Shown here: positions 44,621-53,844 of the stretch, piece by piece
How positions within the stretch are numbered: position 1 is the stretch's first letter
Layout: each line of letters opens with the position of its first letter
Source: Tuberibacillus calidus DSM 17572
Lineage (GTDB): Bacteria > Bacillota > Bacilli > Bacillales > Sporolactobacillaceae
Direction: 5' to 3'
DNA length: 64,000 nucleotides
Assembly (NCBI RefSeq): GCF_000430685.1
Contig: NZ_AUMM01000020.1
Span: forward strand, 1 to 64,000
The notes under the pieces: model-generated
The model's database searches: none
What the model was told of the DNA's origin: nothing
What the model saw: the letters and a program-made list of their open reading frames with translations, nothing else
Program-made: the position numbers and the translations under genes

Positions 44621-45610
44621 CTATAGACGTTTACAGGAGCCCCTATCCACTAATTCAGGTGTCATAGATTGGATGAGGGGGACAGGTGCATTAGGTTCTT
44701 CGATTAGCTGAAGAAGAGAGTAAACAATCTTTGAAGCAAGCTTATCTATAGGAACACCAATGCTGTTTAACGGAGTTTCCAAATTTGCCATTTGGGGGAT
44801 ATTATCATAAGCAATAATCGAAATATCATTAGGAATTTCCAAATTCGCTTCTTTAACTGCCCTAAGTACTCCTGCGCTTATATCATAACTTGACGCGATA
44901 ATCGCGGTCGGCAAAATAGATTTTTTTAAAAGTGTTTTTGCGGCTAAATATCCATTGTACAAATTTAATCCATTTGTATCAATGATAAAGTTCTTATTAA
45001 CTCGAATATGGGCGTTTTTCATCCCTTCAAGAAACCCCAAATATTTTTCTTTTTGCCTCGGATCATTTATAGATAGGTGACCAATAAATGAAATATCTTC
45101 ATGTCCCAAACTTTTTAAATAGTTGACAGACATACTGATAGCTTTTTTATGGTTAACATCTACAACAGGATATGGGTTATTATTTGGAACACTGTATGAT
45201 AATATAGGAACACTGGATAAGAGCATTGGATCAATATTAGATTTTTCTTCCTCTTCAAAAAGTATGATGCCGTCAACTTGAAAACGCGCTAACATCTCAA
45301 CGGAGGTATGGAAGTCGCTTATAGATAAAATCATGGAATAAGAATTTTCTTCAATTATTTGATTTATTCTGGTTACAAGAGATGATAAGGCTATTCTCTC
45401 AATAGTTGGCCAAACTACTCCAATTATACGGCTTTTTTTTGAAACTAGATTTCTAGCTGAAATATTAGGTTGATAGCCGAGTTTTTTAGCTACCTCCAGA
45501 ATTTTTCTTTTTGTATCTTCCTTTACAAGTGGGCTGTTGTTAAGTGCCTTCGAAACCGTTGAATAACTGACTCCCGATACTTTTGCAATATCTTTTATTG
45601 TTATGCGCAT
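44621..45610 (-). CDS. LacI-family regulator of the hexuronate operon
   Basis: This 329-residue LacI-type regulator has the helix-turn-helix TIKDIAKVSGVSYSTVSKAL then NNSP and a sugar-binding core. It is divergent from the uronate operon, and an 18-bp perfect palindrome (45692-45709) lies in the shared promoter region, the typical target of such a regulator. It probably represses the operon until a uronate or intermediate such as KDG binds. The start is ATG 45610 after GAGGAG. The ligand and the closest named homologue (UxaR/ExuR/KdgR type) cannot be settled. Confidence 0.88.
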   Translation of the reverse strand: MRITIKDIAKVSGVSYSTVSKALNNSPLVKEDTKRKILEVAKKLGYQPNISARNLVSKKSRIIGVVWPTIERIALSSLVTRINQIIEENSYSMILSISDFHTSVEMLARFQVDGIILFEEEEKSNIDPMLLSSVPILSYSVPNNNPYPVVDVNHKKAISMSVNYLKSLGHEDISFIGHLSINDPRQKEKYLGFLEGMKNAHIRVNKNFIIDTNGLNLYNGYLAAKTLLKKSILPTAIIASSYDISAGVLRAVKEANLEIPNDISIIAYDNIPQMANLETPLNSIGVPIDKLASKIVYSLLQLIEEPNAPVPLIQSMTPELVDRGSCKRL

Positions 45611-45691
45611 AATACACTCCTCACTTCAAAAAAATTTTTAAATTTTTTAATCCAAGTATTGATTTTCTTAAGAATATAAGTTACTATTCAG

Positions 45692-45719
45692 AATAACAAC
45701 GTTGTTATTATATTATAAT
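45692..45719 (+). promoter_or_regulatory. Palindromic operator and -10 of the uronate operon
   Basis: AATAACAACGTTGTTATT is a perfect 18-bp palindrome centred on CG, as LacI-family sites are. A TATAAT follows at 45714-45719, so repressor would block the promoter. The -35 is poor. The element remnant begins only 35 bp downstream. Confidence 0.65.
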
Positions 45720-45753
45720 GTTTAATTATTTGAGGCAATAATTAACAACAAAG

Positions 45754-45818
45754 AAATTCGACAAAAAAGTGAAAAACCCTTGTTAAATCAACATTTTTTT
45801 GTTATTCAGTAGACCCTA
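45754..45818 (+). repeat. 65-bp element remnant, copy 2
   Basis: Identical to 27-91. It sits between the operator/promoter and the uxaA coding region and replaces the uxaA ribosome site and start codon. An in-frame TAG (45810-45812) inside the remnant closes the uxaA frame upstream. Confidence 0.8.
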
Positions 45819-45821
45819 ATT

Positions 45822-47297
45822 AAGGTTCATCCTGATGATAATGTAGTAATTACACTCAAACCAAGAAAACAAGGGGAAACGATATCTGTTGATGATAAAA
45901 TAATAACTCTTATCAGTGATATTCCCGTGGGACACAAGATAGCTATTAAAAATTTAAATAAAAATAACAACGTTTTCAAATACGGGTCACCTATCGGCAA
46001 AGTTACAGAAGATGTTAAAGCCGGAGACTGGGTTCATAGCCACAATATGAAAACAAATTTAGAGGGACTTTCTGAATACAAATATCATCCGATTCAAAGG
46101 AAAATAAAATTAATAAACACGCACAGAACTTTTAAGGGGTATGTCCGGGAAAACGGGGAAGTGGGCGTCCGCAATGAAATATGGGTGATTAATACAGTCG
46201 GCTGTATTAATAAAACAGCTGAAATTTTAGTGAAAATAGCAAATCAAACCTATCATCATCAGAATTTAGATGGTATTTATAGTTTCCCTCATCCGTTTGG
46301 CTGCTCTCAATTAGGGGACGATCTTCATAACACTCAAAAGATTTTGGCTAATCTTGTAAGACATCCCAATGCCGCAGGTGTACTAGTAATAGGGCTCGGC
46401 TGCGAGAATAATAATCTTTCAGAGTTTAAAAAGGTAATTGGTGATTATGATGAAAAACGTGTTAAGTTTTTATCTATACAATCCGTTGATGATGAACTTG
46501 AAGCCGGGCTTAAACTTATCGGAGAATTAGTAGATTATGCCGTGACTTTTTCACGTCAGGATGTCCCTGTTTCAAAATTAATTGTTGGTTTAAAGTGCGG
46601 GGGTTCTGACAGTTTATCAGGAATTACCGCAAATCCATTGGTAGGGAAATTTTCGGATGAATTAATCTCGCAAGGAGGAACCACGATCTTAACAGAGGTA
46701 CCTGAAATGTTCGGCGCTGAACATCTTTTGATGCAAAGAGTTGAAAGTGAAGAGGTTTTTAAAAAAATGGTTCAGTTAATCAATGGATTTAAGGAGTATT
46801 TTATAGAGCATAAACAACCGATTTACGAAAACCCCTCTCCAGGAAATAAAGATGGCGGCATTACGACATTAGAAGAGAAATCACTTGGATGTATCCAAAA
46901 AGGAGGCTTTGCAAATATCGTTGATGTCATTCCATATGGGGAGCGTGTGACCAAAAATGGATTAAACGTTGTGCAAGGACCGGGGAATGATTTAGTGTCA
47001 GTTACTGCGTTGACTGCTGCCGGTGCCCAAATTGTTTTGTTTACAACAGGTAGAGGAACACCGTTCGGAGGCCCGGTTCCAACCGTTAAAATATCAACAA
47101 ATACTGCGCTATTTAATAAAAAGAAAAATTGGATTGACTATGATGCGGGTCAATTGGCAGGGATAACAGATTTAGAAACACTGGAAAAGGACTTTTTCGA
47201 CTATATTATTAGTCTAGCTTCAGGAGAAAAACGGGCAAAAAATGAGCTTTATGGATTTAAGGAAATTGCCATTTTTAAGGATGGCGTCACGCTTTAA
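45822..47297 (+). CDS. uxaA: Altronate dehydratase lacking its normal start
   Basis: UxaA dehydrates D-altronate to 2-keto-3-deoxy-D-gluconate. The N-terminal SAF domain reads KVHPDDNVVITLKPRKQGET from base 45822 and the catalytic domain follows (GYVRENGEVGVRNEIWVINT then VGC, HPFGCSQLGDD, GLKCGGSDSLSGITANPLVG, GRGTPFGGPVPTVKIS). About 490 codons are intact, but no ATG, GTG or TTG precedes 45822: the 65-bp remnant ends there and carries an in-frame TAG. The first usual start codon is GTG 45927, without a ribosome site, which would remove about 35 residues of the SAF domain. An ATT at 45819 is a remote possibility. Activity is doubtful. Confidence 0.85.
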   Translation, partial: KVHPDDNVVITLKPRKQGETISVDDKIITLISDIPVGHKIAIKNLNKNNNVFKYGSPIGKVTEDVKAGDWVHSHNMKTNLEGLSEYKYHPIQRKIKLINTHRTFKGYVRENGEVGVRNEIWVINTVGCINKTAEILVKIANQTYHHQNLDGIYSFPHPFGCSQLGDDLHNTQKILANLVRHPNAAGVLVIGLGCENNNLSEFKKVIGDYDEKRVKFLSIQSVDDELEAGLKLIGELVDYAVTFSRQDVPVSKLIVGLKCGGSDSLSGITANPLVGKFSDELISQGGTTILTEVPEMFGAEHLLMQRVESEEVFKKMVQLINGFKEYFIEHKQPIYENPSPGNKDGGITTLEEKSLGCIQKGGFANIVDVIPYGERVTKNGLNVVQGPGNDLVSVTALTAAGAQIVLFTTGRGTPFGGPVPTVKISTNTALFNKKKNWIDYDAGQLAGITDLETLEKDFFDYIISLASGEKRAKNELYGFKEIAIFKDGVTL

Positions 47298-47325
47298 GAT
47301 GAAAGTAATTTTTGAGGTGTTCTAA

Positions 47326-48822
47326 TTGGATCAATTAAATGCACGGCTAGTTAAGGATAAAAATTTATTCCCGGATTTTAATTTTGAACAACTACCGGAA
47401 AAAGTCATTCAATTTGGTGAAGGTAATTTTCTTCGCGGCTTTGTTGATTGGATGATTCATGAAATGAATCGTCAAGGGGTATTTAATGGTAGAGTTGTAG
47501 CAATACAACCGACCCCCCATGGGAAGGTTGTTCCAAAACTTAACGAACAGGATGGCCTTTATACACTTATTTTAAGAGGATTGGTAAATGGGGAAATGGT
47601 AGAAACTACCCAAATCATTACTTCCATCAGTAGAGGGATTAACCCATATGAGAAGTGGAATGAAGTCTTAAAGGTTGCCGAAAATCAGGACATCGAATTT
47701 GTTTTCTCAAACACAACAGAAAATGGATTGGTGTATAAAAAGGAAGATTATATCACCGGTAAAGCACCATCATCTTTTCCGGGAAAACTCACAGCTTTCC
47801 TATATCACCGTTTTATTAGTCAAAAGTCCGGGATGGTCATTATTCCTTGTGAATTAGTAGAAAACAATGGCACTCTCTTAAAACAAATTGTTTTAAAGAT
47901 TATTGATGATTGGGAGTTTCCTAACAGCTTTAAAAAATGGATTGAACAAGAGAATATATTTTGTAATACGTTAGTGGATCGGATTATCACAGGTTTTCCG
48001 TCAGTGGAAATAGAGCAAATCAACGCGTCATTAGGTTACTATGACAAACTTTTGACTGTTGGTGAACCCTATCATCTTTTCGCTATCGAAAGTCATCAAG
48101 ACTTATCGGAAAAAATTCCTTTTCAAAAAGTCGGATTAAATGTTCAATGGGGAAATGTGGCGCCTATTCGTGAATTAAAGACACGCATATTAAATGGGGC
48201 ACATACTATGATGTTTGCCATAGGTTTATTAGCGGGGAAAGCAACAGTTTATGAGGCAATGCAAGATGAAAGCATAAGACACTTTATTTTAAAAGCTGTT
48301 GAAAGCGATATTTTGCCTTATGTGAATTTCATTAAAAATAATAAAGAAGATTTCGCAAAGAAAACCTTTGACAGATTTTTAAATCCATATATCAAACATT
48401 ATTTGATTGATATAGGGCAAAATAGTTTATCTAAATTTAAATCAAGATTATTACCTACTTTAAAAGAATCATATGAATCTGAAGTAAATAGTTTCTCTAA
48501 ATTCGTTACTTTTTCATTATCCGCTTTACTTTTACTATATCGACCTTTAAAAGTGGAAGGCGACTATTTTATCGGTAAATGGAAAGAAAAACAATATAGG
48601 ATTAGGGATCGTCCGTTCTATATTCAATTTCTAGAAGAAGTGTGGAAATCGGGAACGAATTTAGAGGACATTATCCGAAGGATCCTTTCGGAACAAAGCA
48701 TGTGGAGTATCGACCTTACTCGATTTGAAGGTTTGGAAGATTTAACAAGGGAATATATGCTGCTGATAGAAAAAGAAGGTATCGATCGAGCTTTAAAACT
48801 ATTTTTGAAAGCGTTGTCCTAA
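47326..48822 (+). CDS. uxaB: Tagaturonate reductase (altronate oxidoreductase)
   Basis: This 498-residue polyol dehydrogenase-type enzyme reduces D-tagaturonate to D-altronate with NADH. Landmarks are VIQFGEGNFLRGFVDWMIHE, FVFSNTTENGL, NTLVDRIITGFP and the catalytic region LKTRILNGAHTMMFAIGLLA. The TTG start follows GAGGTG by six bases. It lies directly after uxaA, and the two make the galacturonate branch leading to KDG. Confidence 0.93.
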   Translation: MDQLNARLVKDKNLFPDFNFEQLPEKVIQFGEGNFLRGFVDWMIHEMNRQGVFNGRVVAIQPTPHGKVVPKLNEQDGLYTLILRGLVNGEMVETTQIITSISRGINPYEKWNEVLKVAENQDIEFVFSNTTENGLVYKKEDYITGKAPSSFPGKLTAFLYHRFISQKSGMVIIPCELVENNGTLLKQIVLKIIDDWEFPNSFKKWIEQENIFCNTLVDRIITGFPSVEIEQINASLGYYDKLLTVGEPYHLFAIESHQDLSEKIPFQKVGLNVQWGNVAPIRELKTRILNGAHTMMFAIGLLAGKATVYEAMQDESIRHFILKAVESDILPYVNFIKNNKEDFAKKTFDRFLNPYIKHYLIDIGQNSLSKFKSRLLPTLKESYESEVNSFSKFVTFSLSALLLLYRPLKVEGDYFIGKWKEKQYRIRDRPFYIQFLEEVWKSGTNLEDIIRRILSEQSMWSIDLTRFEGLEDLTREYMLLIEKEGIDRALKLFLKALS

Positions 48823-48847
48823 CAGTTTTTTAACGGAGGTATATAAA

Positions 48848-49645
48848 ATGTCATCATTGCACTTCAAGGCAAACTTCATAGAGGGCTACCAAGAAATCAT
48901 TAGCGAGAACTTTGACCAATTAAATTATCTCGCCCTTGGAAAAATATCTTTAAAAAAGGGTGGTGAATTTCAAGGGCATACCGGTGGTTATGAAACCGTT
49001 CTGGTGATATTAACTGGAACAGCATCCGTTTCTTGTAAAGATAAGAGCTGGTCGGGTCTCGGAGGAAGAAAAACAGTGTTTGATGGCAAAGGAACGGCAA
49101 TTTACGTACCATGTCAAACCGAGTATAAAGTTGTAGCTGAAAGCGATGTACATATTGCTGTATGTAAAGCAAAGGCGGAGCAAAAGTTTGAACCATTTGT
49201 CGTAAAACCTGATGATGTCATCGTTAATCATCGTGGGAAAGAAAGTTGGACGAGAGAAGTCCATGATTTGATTCCGGACAGCCTCGAAAATAAGGTTCAA
49301 CGCATTATTTTAGGCGAAACATTTAACGAAGCCGGAAAGTGGTCGAGTTATCCTCCTCATAAGCATGATGTCGAGAATCCGCCGGAAGAAGTATATCTTG
49401 AAGAAATTTATTACTATCAGCTTGATCCTGAACAAGGCTTCGGTGTGCAAATGCATTATACGGAAGACGGGGAAATTGATGATGCTTTTATAGTAAGACA
49501 TGGCGACAGCTTTGCCATTAACAAAGGTTATCACCCGGTCGTTGCGGCAGGTGGGTACAAGCTGTATTATTTATGGTTCTTAGCAGGTAAATCCAACAGA
49601 GTTTTAAATCCCAAAGATGAAGAAAAACATCTTTGGTTAAAATAA
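48848..49645 (+). CDS. IolB-like double-cupin isomerase
   Basis: This 265-residue protein belongs to the 5-deoxy-glucuronate isomerase (IolB) family of double cupins, with metal-binding SSYPPHKHDVENPPEEVYLE then EIYYY and the later NKGYHPVVAAGGYKLYYLWF. Classical IolB acts in myo-inositol breakdown, but no iol gene is near. Here it lies between uxaB and a TRAP transporter, and no uronate isomerase (UxaC) is present. It may isomerise a uronate, as the related KduI can; that is inference. The ATG follows CGGAGG. Confidence 0.85.
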   Translation: MSSLHFKANFIEGYQEIISENFDQLNYLALGKISLKKGGEFQGHTGGYETVLVILTGTASVSCKDKSWSGLGGRKTVFDGKGTAIYVPCQTEYKVVAESDVHIAVCKAKAEQKFEPFVVKPDDVIVNHRGKESWTREVHDLIPDSLENKVQRIILGETFNEAGKWSSYPPHKHDVENPPEEVYLEEIYYYQLDPEQGFGVQMHYTEDGEIDDAFIVRHGDSFAINKGYHPVVAAGGYKLYYLWFLAGKSNRVLNPKDEEKHLWLK

Positions 49646-49674
49646 AAACTTTCTAAAAACCAGGAGGAAATAAA

Positions 49675-50691
49675 ATGAAAAGGCTTTTATTTCTAGGTTT
49701 GTCAATTATCTTTATTCTAGGATTAACCGCATGTGGAAGTAATTCAACTAAGACGGGGGGTGATAAAGATTCATCTGGAGGTAGTAAAACAATGACATTA
49801 AAACTTTCGGATGACCAACCTGAGGATTATCCAACTGTAATTGGTGATAAGGCTTTTGCAAAAGAAGTTGAGGAAAAAACAAATGGACGCATCAAAATTA
49901 AAGTGTATGCAAGTGGACAACTAGGTGCTGAAAATGATGTGGCACAGCAAGTGCAATTAGGTGCAGTAGATTTAATTAGAATTAACGGTGCGCCTTTGGC
50001 AGAATTTGATCCAGATATGGGCGTTTTGTCTATGCCTTATCTTTTTAAGTCCGATGATCAGAAGTGGGATGTATTAAATGGTCAAGTTGGTCAAGATTTA
50101 TTAGATACATTAAAATCCGCTAAAATGGTTGGTTTAACTTACTATGATTCAGGTGATCGAAGTTTTTATAATTCAAAACACCCAGTTAAAAAGCCGGAAG
50201 ATCTCAAAGGATTAAAGATACGGGTACAACAATCGAAGTTGTTTATTGATTTAGTAAATTCATTGGGTGCCTCCGCAACTCCGATTGATTATTCAGAAGT
50301 TTATTCCTCATTGGAATCCGGCGTTATCGATGGTGCTGAGAATAACTTACCAAGTTACTTTACAACAAACCATTATAAGGTGGCTAAATACATTACAATG
50401 GATAAACATTCAGGAGTTCCTGAGGTCTTAATCGCTTCCCAAAAATTATGGGATAAATTAAGTGATGAAGATAAAAAAATATTCAAAGAAGCTGCGAAAA
50501 ACTCCCAAAAGATTGAAAAGGAAGCTTGGAGAAAATTAGAGGAAAAATCTAAAGAGGAAGTAGAAAAGGGCGGCGCTCAATTTACCGAAGTAAAAGATAT
50601 CACACCTTGGAGAGAAGCGGTTCAGCCATTGTATGACAAATACGGAAAACAATATCAAGAGTGGATTGATAAAATTCAAGCCGTTAAATAA
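49675..50691 (+). CDS. TRAP transporter substrate-binding protein (DctP family)
   Basis: This 338-residue lipoprotein (lipobox GLTAC) has the DctP pattern: FAKEVEEKTNGRIKIKVYAS, then GQLGAENDVAQQVQLGAVDL, the carboxylate-binding Arg segment LKGLKIRVQQSK, and SSLESGVIDGAENNLPSY. It binds an organic acid outside the cell and hands it to the DctQ/DctM subunits that follow. The surrounding genes indicate a hexuronate such as glucuronate or galacturonate. AGGAGG precedes the ATG. Confidence 0.93.
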   Translation: MKRLLFLGLSIIFILGLTACGSNSTKTGGDKDSSGGSKTMTLKLSDDQPEDYPTVIGDKAFAKEVEEKTNGRIKIKVYASGQLGAENDVAQQVQLGAVDLIRINGAPLAEFDPDMGVLSMPYLFKSDDQKWDVLNGQVGQDLLDTLKSAKMVGLTYYDSGDRSFYNSKHPVKKPEDLKGLKIRVQQSKLFIDLVNSLGASATPIDYSEVYSSLESGVIDGAENNLPSYFTTNHYKVAKYITMDKHSGVPEVLIASQKLWDKLSDEDKKIFKEAAKNSQKIEKEAWRKLEEKSKEEVEKGGAQFTEVKDITPWREAVQPLYDKYGKQYQEWIDKIQAVK

Positions 50692-50703
50692 TTAGATATT
50701 GTC

Positions 50704-50758
50704 GTCTCCTCTTTTTGGTAAGTAAATCGAAAATTAAATGCTCCAAAAAAGAGGAGAC
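50704..50758 (+). other. Strong intercistronic hairpin after the TRAP binding-protein gene
   Basis: GTCTCCTCTTTTTGG pairs with CCAAAAAAGAGGAGAC (one bulged base) 13 bp after the stop. There is no T run after the stem, so it more likely protects the upstream mRNA, keeping the binding protein in excess over the membrane subunits. Confidence 0.65.
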
Positions 50759-50813
50759 TAAGTTTTAGTTATTAACAAGATGGTTTTCCAATTTTAAAGC
50801 AGGAGGCATTCTC

Positions 50814-51311
50814 ATGAAGGCAGTATCTAAAATACTAAAGCTATTGGATGGCCTTGTGAATATCGCTGCTATGATTTTGCTCTCGGCAATGACAGTAATT
50901 GTATTCTATCAGGTAATTACAAGATATGTATTTAATTTCTCAACTACTATTTTACAGGTATTCACATTAGTGTTCCTCGTTTGGTTTGGAATATTGGGTA
51001 TTGCCATTGGCTTTAGAGACCATCTGCATATTGGGATTGAAATGGTCTACAATCATTTACCAAAATTCTTAAGGAGCATATGTGATGCTCTAAGTTCATT
51101 ATTAACAATCGGTGTGGGTGTTATTTTTTTTGTAGAAGGGATTAATTTTGTAAAATTATCCTCGCTTTCATCGTTACCAGGAACCAAATTTTCTTCAAGC
51201 TTTTTATATATATGTATACCAGTTTGTGGAGCACTTATGATTATTTACGGTCTAAGAACATTTATAAAGTTATTTGTTACAAGCAGTAATGGGTTTAACG
51301 GGAAGGTGTGA
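50814..51311 (+). CDS. TRAP transporter small permease (DctQ family)
   Basis: This 165-residue protein has four spans and the DctQ-type central motif (ARYVFNFSTT-like TRYVFNFSTTILQVFTLVFL, then WFGILGIAIGFRDHLHI). It is the small membrane subunit of the TRAP complex. The ATG follows GGAGG, and its end overlaps or abuts the DctM gene. Confidence 0.92.
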   Translation: MKAVSKILKLLDGLVNIAAMILLSAMTVIVFYQVITRYVFNFSTTILQVFTLVFLVWFGILGIAIGFRDHLHIGIEMVYNHLPKFLRSICDALSSLLTIGVGVIFFVEGINFVKLSSLSSLPGTKFSSSFLYICIPVCGALMIIYGLRTFIKLFVTSSNGFNGKV

Positions 51312-51316
51312 TAGTT

Positions 51317-52603
51317 TTGGCTGTTGCTATATTATTTATTATATTTATTGTTCTCATTCTACTTAGAGTGCCTATTGCATTATCTTTAGTGGTTTCTTCA
51401 CTAGCAACAGGGTTATATTTGGGCTTATCGCTTGAGACGCTTATGCAGCGCATGGTTGGAGGATTGAATTCCTTTTCACTCTTGGCCATTCCTTTCTTTA
51501 TCCTTGCGGGGGAAATTATGAATGAAGGCGGTATTTCCGTCCGTTTAATAAACTTATCAAATGTAATTATAGGAAAAATCAGAGGTGGGCTGGCGCTAGT
51601 TAACGTGTTGACAAGTACTTTTTTTGGCGGTATTTCCGGTTCTTCAGTAGCCGATTCCTCTTCAATCGGATCGGTCATGATACCTATGATGAAGAAGAAA
51701 GGCTACGATACGGATTATTCTGTAGCTGTAACGGTATCTGGTGCTGGTCAAGGCGTTATCATTCCTCCGAGTCATAATATGATTATTTATGCAATGGCAG
51801 CTGGCGGTGGGGTATCGATCGGCGGATTATTCATAGGTGGTATTATTCCGGGAGTTCTTCTTGGTATTGCTGTAATGATTGCGGCCTACATTATTGCCGT
51901 GAAGCGAAATTATCCAAAAGGTGAGCCGGTAAAAAGAGAAGATATTCCGAAGATTCTTAGAGACGGGTTATTAGGGTTACTAACTCCAATCATCATAATT
52001 GGTGGAATTGTCACCGGGATATTTACCGCAACTGAGTCAGCGGCTGTTGCCACTGTATACGCTTTTATCATTACCTTTTTTGTTTACCGTGATATACCAC
52101 TTTCTCATATGAAAGTTATTTTAATGAAAAGTATTAAAACTTTATCTATGGTTTTATTCTTAATTGCCGCTTCATCGCCGTTTGGCTGGTTATTAGCTTT
52201 TCTTGATGTACCGGCGATGATTACGAATCTATTGGTTAATATTTCAGACAATAAGATTATAGTGTTTTTACTCATCAACTTAATTCTATTACTGCTTGGC
52301 TGTATTATGGATATGGCCCCTTTGATTTTGATTACAACACCGATTCTCCTACCTGTCGTTACCGATTTTGGTATGGATCCAGTTCAATTTGGCGTCATGC
52401 TTATTTTGAATTTAGCTATCGGGTTGGTTACCCCTCCGGTTGGGTCTTCCCTTTTTGTCGGAAGCGCTATAGGGGGAATACCGATAGAAAAAGCCACTAA
52501 GGCATTAATGCCCTTTTATGCGGCTATGATTATTGTCCTATTGCTAGTCACATTTATTCCTGAACTTGTTATGTTCTTACCAAAGATAACTGGAACACTG
52601 TAA
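51317..52603 (+). CDS. TRAP transporter large permease (DctM family)
   Basis: This 428-residue subunit has about 12 spans and DctM signatures: LAIPFFILAGEIMNEGGIS, FGGISGSSVADSSSIGSVMI then PMM, GVIIPPSHNMIIYA, and GLVTPPVGSSLFVGSAI. It drives Na+-coupled uptake of the ligand delivered by DctP. The start is probably TTG 51317, eight bases after AAGGTG; GTG 51308 overlaps that ribosome site. Confidence 0.92.
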   Translation: MAVAILFIIFIVLILLRVPIALSLVVSSLATGLYLGLSLETLMQRMVGGLNSFSLLAIPFFILAGEIMNEGGISVRLINLSNVIIGKIRGGLALVNVLTSTFFGGISGSSVADSSSIGSVMIPMMKKKGYDTDYSVAVTVSGAGQGVIIPPSHNMIIYAMAAGGGVSIGGLFIGGIIPGVLLGIAVMIAAYIIAVKRNYPKGEPVKREDIPKILRDGLLGLLTPIIIIGGIVTGIFTATESAAVATVYAFIITFFVYRDIPLSHMKVILMKSIKTLSMVLFLIAASSPFGWLLAFLDVPAMITNLLVNISDNKIIVFLLINLILLLLGCIMDMAPLILITTPILLPVVTDFGMDPVQFGVMLILNLAIGLVTPPVGSSLFVGSAIGGIPIEKATKALMPFYAAMIIVLLLVTFIPELVMFLPKITGTL

Positions 52604-52661
52604 ACAGATTGAAATAAATAAACTGGTGAATAAAAATATTATGTTCTAAGGTGGGAGACAT

Positions 52662-53744
52662 TTGCTTAAAGATGATTTTAACCTCAAGGTAAATAAAATT
52701 AGGCATCTATTGAACGAAATACAAAAGGATGGGTTAATCCTTACTACGCAGCATAGTTTTGCTTGGTTAACGGGTGGACGAGGATTTATCAATACAGCAA
52801 CATCAGAAGCCTGTTGCAAAATTTTGATAACCCATTCATCAGCACTATTAATCGTTAATAATATTGAAAAAGAGAGGTTAAAGTCCGAAGAAGGATGTGG
52901 ATTGTTTGATGAGGTTTTATCATTTAATTGGTATGAAAACTGCGGAGAAAATTGTTTAATACATTCATTAACCAAAAAGATAGACATAGCTTTTGAGTCC
53001 GATGTTGAAGAAGAATTATTATTAATCAGGACCCGCCTAACCCCATATGATATTGAACGTTTTACCGAACTTGGACGCGATGCAGCCAATGTAATGGAAT
53101 CTCTCTGTAATGAAGTAAAGAGAGGACAGACAGAGTGGGAAATTGCAGCACAGCTTTCTATGAAATGTAAACGTTTAAATATTGATCCAGTCGTTAATCT
53201 GGTTGCGTCTGACGAAAGAGTCTTTACTTACCGTCATCCATTGCCGACTTCCAAAACAGTTGATCGATATATTTTGTTGGCATTAGGAGCAAGGCGGCAT
53301 GGACTCGTTGTTTCACTTTCACGTCTTGTTCATTTTGGTAGAGTTTCAGAAGAATTAAAAAGAAAGCAGGAAGCCGTAACGGCTGTTGATGCAGTCTTTA
53401 TTGGAAATACAGTCCCGGGTGCATCTTATAATTCTATTTTTCGAAAAGGCATTGAAGAATATAAAAAACAAGGATTTCCCGAAGAATGGAAAAATCATCA
53501 TCAAGGAGGATTAACGGGTTTTCGTTCAAGAGAACATAGAGTCACCCTTGATTCGAGATATCGAATTTATAAAAATCAAGCCTTCGCATGGAATCCAACG
53601 ATTAGTGGGGTGAAATCTGAGGATACTATCATCACGAATTCGGAAGGACCTAAGGTGATAACACGTGCGGGAAATTTCCCAGAAATAGCTTTAAATGTGA
53701 ATGGTCAAACAATCCATCGACCTTTAATTCTAGAAAGAGCATAG
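52662..53744 (+). CDS. M24 (creatinase/prolidase-fold) protein without metal ligands
   Basis: This 360-residue protein has a creatinase-type N-terminal domain and a C-terminal pita-bread fold. The positions that in aminopeptidase P-type enzymes carry two Asp and two Glu metal ligands read LALGARRHGLVVSLSRLVHF and NPTISGVKSEDT, so they are lost. HHQGGLTG keeps the histidine of the usual HGIG region. It may be a metal-free enzyme, as creatinase is. It lies inside the hexuronate operon between the TRAP genes and uxuA; its job there is unknown. The TTG start follows AAGGTGGGAG. Confidence 0.8.
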   Translation: MLKDDFNLKVNKIRHLLNEIQKDGLILTTQHSFAWLTGGRGFINTATSEACCKILITHSSALLIVNNIEKERLKSEEGCGLFDEVLSFNWYENCGENCLIHSLTKKIDIAFESDVEEELLLIRTRLTPYDIERFTELGRDAANVMESLCNEVKRGQTEWEIAAQLSMKCKRLNIDPVVNLVASDERVFTYRHPLPTSKTVDRYILLALGARRHGLVVSLSRLVHFGRVSEELKRKQEAVTAVDAVFIGNTVPGASYNSIFRKGIEEYKKQGFPEEWKNHHQGGLTGFRSREHRVTLDSRYRIYKNQAFAWNPTISGVKSEDTIITNSEGPKVITRAGNFPEIALNVNGQTIHRPLILERA

Positions 53745-53844
53745 GTCTAGTCATTTTCATTGTTGAATAGAAAAGATTTATCAAAAGGTTATACATTCAT
53801 GGAATACGTGATATCATGTGGTTTTTATGATTGGAGCGATCAGT

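Noticed and set aside
48848-49645. Reading the IolB-like gene as evidence of a myo-inositol pathway
   Set aside because: No other iol gene is present and all neighbours belong to hexuronate catabolism.
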